Part shown: piece after piece, positions 60,740-64,000 of the stretch
How the letters are laid out: every line of letters starts with the position of its first letter
How positions within the stretch are numbered: the first letter of the stretch is position 1
Source of the DNA: Cannabis sativa
Lineage: Eukaryota; Streptophyta; Magnoliopsida; Rosales; Cannabaceae
Length of the DNA stretch: 64,000 nt
Reading direction: 5' to 3'
NCBI RefSeq assembly: GCF_029168945.1
Contig: NC_083609.1
Span: forward strand, 21,139,501-21,203,500
Position numbers and translations under genes: made by a program
Notes under the pieces: model-generated
The model's database searches: none
What the model was told of the DNA's origin: nothing
Seen by the model: only the letters and a program-made list of their open reading frames with translations

Positions 60740-62660
60740 CAAAAAGTGCATTTCAAATAATCATTAACACCTTGATATACCAATCAAGTGTAATAGTAGT
60801 TAACTCCTCGTAATGGGATCTGACAGGTTGAATTAAACACAACCTCTTCTCCACCATTACTCTTCCTTAATCACAAAATCCTTGATAATGTGAAATTCCT
60901 CTCTATATGTCTACTCTTTTGGGATACTGGATTCTATACTTTTGGGCAACTACTCTTTTGTTATACAGGAAGTAACCATAGTAGTTAAGGCAAGTTGGAA
61001 CACTGCCACAAATGTATAGAACTTTCCTTAGACTGAAAAAGTATCTTTCCTGCAACTTTTAACATTCAGTCTCTTTCTGGTAGACCAAGAGATTTCAGAT
61101 AGGTTTTTACACTTCTCCAAAATCGCAACTCCACCCCCAAAGTAATCACCATCTCATCAGCAGACTTTCTAGCACAAAGTCAAGTCTCCAAATCTGATGT
61201 GGTGTAGTCTAAGAGTTTCAAAAACACCCTTATTGACTAACATATAGTTCCTCTTCTTAATCTTAATTGATTGTCTTCCAATGTTCCTCTCCTGGATTAA
61301 TCTGATACCTACTCATTACTCCCACTCAACAGCAGGTGTCTGGTCTAAGGCATACTAAAGCATATCTGAGACCTTTCACTGTTGATTTAAGAAATTCTTT
61401 CATGGCTTTATCTTCTCTGGAATAGTTGAGACTTTTCCTTAGATAAATAAAATCTATGTCTAAGAAGTTGTGAAGCTTCTATAGATTTCCATTGGAAAGA
61501 AAATGCATCAGCATCTCATGCTTGCATTAGAGTAAGTAATTACCAGGTATACCACAAGCCATAGGTTTAGATAAACTCAAACCTATAATACTAGGAACAG
61601 GAAGTTTTGTTAAGTCCATTGAATAGACTTATCAACAAAAATTTCCTTTCATGTCCTTGTAACAGAAAACTTTAGGTTACTCCATGTAAATGGATCAAAC
61701 CATAGTTCTATTGGCTTTCTTCTTAGTTTCTTATCTTGACAATCCATTACTTGTTTAAACTCACAATGGATTTTAATCACTAGTGTCTTCCAAGTTATAA
61801 GAAGGTGAGTTCCTAGAAACTCTCCCACTACAACAAGGTACCGTGAACTATGTCAAAGAAAACTAAATGGTATAGACCTCTCAGTTGTGTTAAGACAACA
61901 GAGGCAGTGAGATCATCTTATAAAATAAGATGATAGAACACTTTTGGAATCAAGAAAAAATAATATCTCCTTTATTTGCTACTTTATTTTCAGACTTAGT
62001 CATTTTCTTAGAAAAGCAGTATTTGTTTAAACAAACACTTTCTTATCTAATGACTATGGGATGCTCCACCCCTAATCACTTAGAATGGCTAACAAACATG
62101 CAAACCAGGGTTAGCAGTTCTAGCTTTTCTTAAGATTTCGATTAGGTCATCCATGAATCTAGTAATGATTTACATTAAGTATACAACCATTGCATCATTC
62201 TGAAATTTTATTTCCATAGAAGGATTTAGGCAACGACTAGTAACTAATCATCAATATGCAACTCGAATTTCTGGGGAGGTAAGTTTGGATATTATTCAAA
62301 ATCAAATTAATGATCTTTGAACTGCATATCTACTAACTTTTTCTCCACCCCTATCAGTTCGCAAGATCTTTAACCACTTACCTTCACCATTGCTAGAAAT
62401 TCATGAAATTTTTCAAACATTTCAAATTTCTTTGCATAAGGTAAAATCTAGAGTGATCGTTTTAAGAATACAACGAAAACTCATATCCACCCCTGAATGT
62501 ACATCCATCTGCGAATGAGATGAAATTACTTTCAGTGGATATAGGCATATTAACTCTTTGCAGAGAATGATCTTGTCAAAACCACTGTGAACAAGATACA
62601 AATGCCTTAGATTTATAAAATATGTGGTTGTATCTTTTGATGACTTAAGTTACATCAACA
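60740..62660 (-). pseudogene. eroded copia pol relic of element E
   Basis: Recognisable minus-strand pieces. An integrase core relic (GGYEF, DHSRFYLMQ, KFHEF, then TDRGGE at about 62340-62372) aligns with B's RGGYEYFVTFIDDYSRY and TNRGGEYMD. RT/RNase H relics lie at about 61100-61350, with YQINPGEEHWK-like and a GGGV motif near TACTTTGGGGG. Many short deletions give no usable frame. Confidence 0.6.
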
Positions 62661-64000
62661 TCAAAGAGTTCTTAGAATAGTGCAAGTGGATTCTGGTCAC
62701 AGAATACTAAACTCATACAGTTTGAATCCATTGAAAGAAAATGGTTATTAAACACTTGTGAAAGTGTAACTGTGTAATTAGTAATTCTCTCTTGGACCAC
62801 CACTACTAATCTAACTCTATGATTTGCCTATACAAGTAGGAGATATCTAAGATTGAGGATTTATATCATTTTGGGATAGAATTCCGGGAATATAATCATA
62901 TGCGTCATCTAATTTCTTAAGAGAAAATAAGACTTTATATGATTTATAGACCATCCATCCAATGATATGTCATTAAGCTAATTCGAAATGAATAAGCTAA
63001 GAGGAATTAGGATAATTTTGTTTTAAATAAGAATCCAACGATGCTCCGATTAGCGAGAGTCAAAGTAATCTTATTTATACAATCTTCTTGTTTCATATTG
63101 TAAAACACTAGTTTAAGGTGTCATCAATTGATGAACAGCTAGACCTTGCGTATACAATATTTATCTTTCGAGATCTAACACTATTATGTTAGTCTAATGG
63201 TGAAAATCCATTAGGGATTTATCTCATTAGAAAAACAAATCAAGTTAGACCAACAATGAAGATTCGAAATTAAACTACAATTTAATAACAGAAAATAACA
63301 TGGTTCAATACAAATTCATACACAATTCAGAAATTATGAAGCACATAGCAAGTAGGAATGACAAGTGAAAATACTAAAACATACAATCCTAAATAATTTT
63401 CAAGGTTTTCAACAAGCTGATATCAGTGTCCCGTTTAGGCGAGAGTCAAAGCTACCATTCATTGAATAGAGTTGTCAGCTCATCTAAAATGATCAACATT
63501 CTAGCAACCTTTTATTCGATCAAGATTTGAATCCGCGTTGTCCCGTTTAGGCGAGAGTCAAGGCTATTATATCTTATGAGCTTCCACCATTGTTTCATAT
63601 TCTTGCAAGTCTTATACAGTCGCCACCATTAGAATGAGCATAAACTATATAAAAAAACTTACAAGATTACTTATCTTTCGAGATTAAACGGTGCTAACTT
63701 GCTAATGAACGTTCCTCCATTAGGGAGGATTACTCACTAAAACAATAGCTATGTAAAACCAACAATGGAGATCGAATATCCTAATAATAATAAAGCTCAT
63801 TATTTAATGAAGGGTTGTATTTTCTTCTAATATTTATTTTAATCCATTTATTTTAAATATATATTTATTTAATTAAAATTTCCAATTTAGAATGAAAAAT
63901 TCCAAATATAAATTTTAATTTAATATTTATAAATTATACTTAGATAGATAAATAACGTGAATTATTTCCATCTTAGTAATAATTTCTATAAATATTTAGA
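62661..64000 (-). other. leader region of copia E, partial
   Basis: No gag frame. It contains a diverged copy of the leader motif near 63045-63065 (GATTAGCGAGAGTCAAAG), the third hairpin (63204-63220), the paired motif (63428-63449, 63540-63561), and hairpins at 63624-63636 (stem mutated) and 63713-63729. The layout from 63180 to 63420 matches D at 42600-42717, not A or C. Confidence 0.65.

Larger units (their letters stand above)
58803..64000 (-). mobile_element. copia-like element E, 3' part, runs off the window
   Basis: Minus strand. 3' LTR 58803-60714, polypurine tract, eroded pol, leader with the family's conserved motifs up to the window end. Inserted in G's integrase gene after AACTT (58798-58802). 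Its 5' LTR and primer site lie right of 64000. No gag frame is visible between the pol relic and the leader. Confidence 0.8.

Overview
This window looks like plant nuclear DNA from a eudicot. It is AT-rich and holds one intron-containing gene with clear similarity to Arabidopsis FBL4. Almost everything else is plant-type LTR retrotransposons (Ty1/copia, and Ty3/gypsy of Athila-like and Tekay/Del-like types), LINE remnants and small DNA-transposon derivatives. A Rosales genome such as Cannabaceae is possible, but the sequence alone does not prove it.

Layout. 1-5.35 kb: the gag/protease part of an Athila-like Ty3 element on the minus strand, with its tRNA-Asp primer site and the start of a 5' LTR. 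5.77-15.87 kb: complete copia-like element A (minus), with equal-length 1,897-bp LTRs and a GTTAG target duplication. 15.9-23.6 kb: intergenic DNA with a Mutator-type MITE (9-bp TSD), a 5'-truncated LINE, a CACTA-type MITE and a 1.09-kb foldback element with (CT)n/(AG)n arms. 23.6-28.0 kb: the F-box/LRR gene FBL4 (8 exons, 607 aa), the only clearly functional host gene. 28.9-30.0 kb: an internally deleted LINE with a perfect 17-bp TSD. 30.1 kb to the window end: a stack of nested retrotransposons. A Ty3 element H (minus) has copia B (plus) in its 5' LTR. B has copia D (plus) in its integrase reading frame. D is interrupted by Ty3 element G (plus). G carries copia C (minus) in its 5' LTR and copia E (minus) in its integrase gene. 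E runs off the right edge.

Copies A-E belong to one LTR family (about 1.9-kb LTRs starting TGTTGG and ending CCAACA, with an initiator-Met-tRNA primer site). A to D show very long AT-rich leaders of about 2.7-3.8 kb; E's leader is cut off by the window. The leaders hold conserved islands: a roughly 92-nt GC-rich block, a paired 20-22-nt motif, and small hairpins whose stems differ in sequence but pair (CACC/GGTG, CTCC/GGAG, AATCC/GGATT) around the same CTAA loop. The internal payload differs between copies. A and C carry a UBN2-type gag (intact in C) followed by an eroded pol. B carries gag-PR-IN. E has no recognisable gag and only a pol relic; D also shows no gag before it is interrupted. 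The Athila-like element and G have also lost pol segments while keeping gag. The main theme is therefore gag-retaining, pol-deficient retrotransposons that were probably moved in trans.
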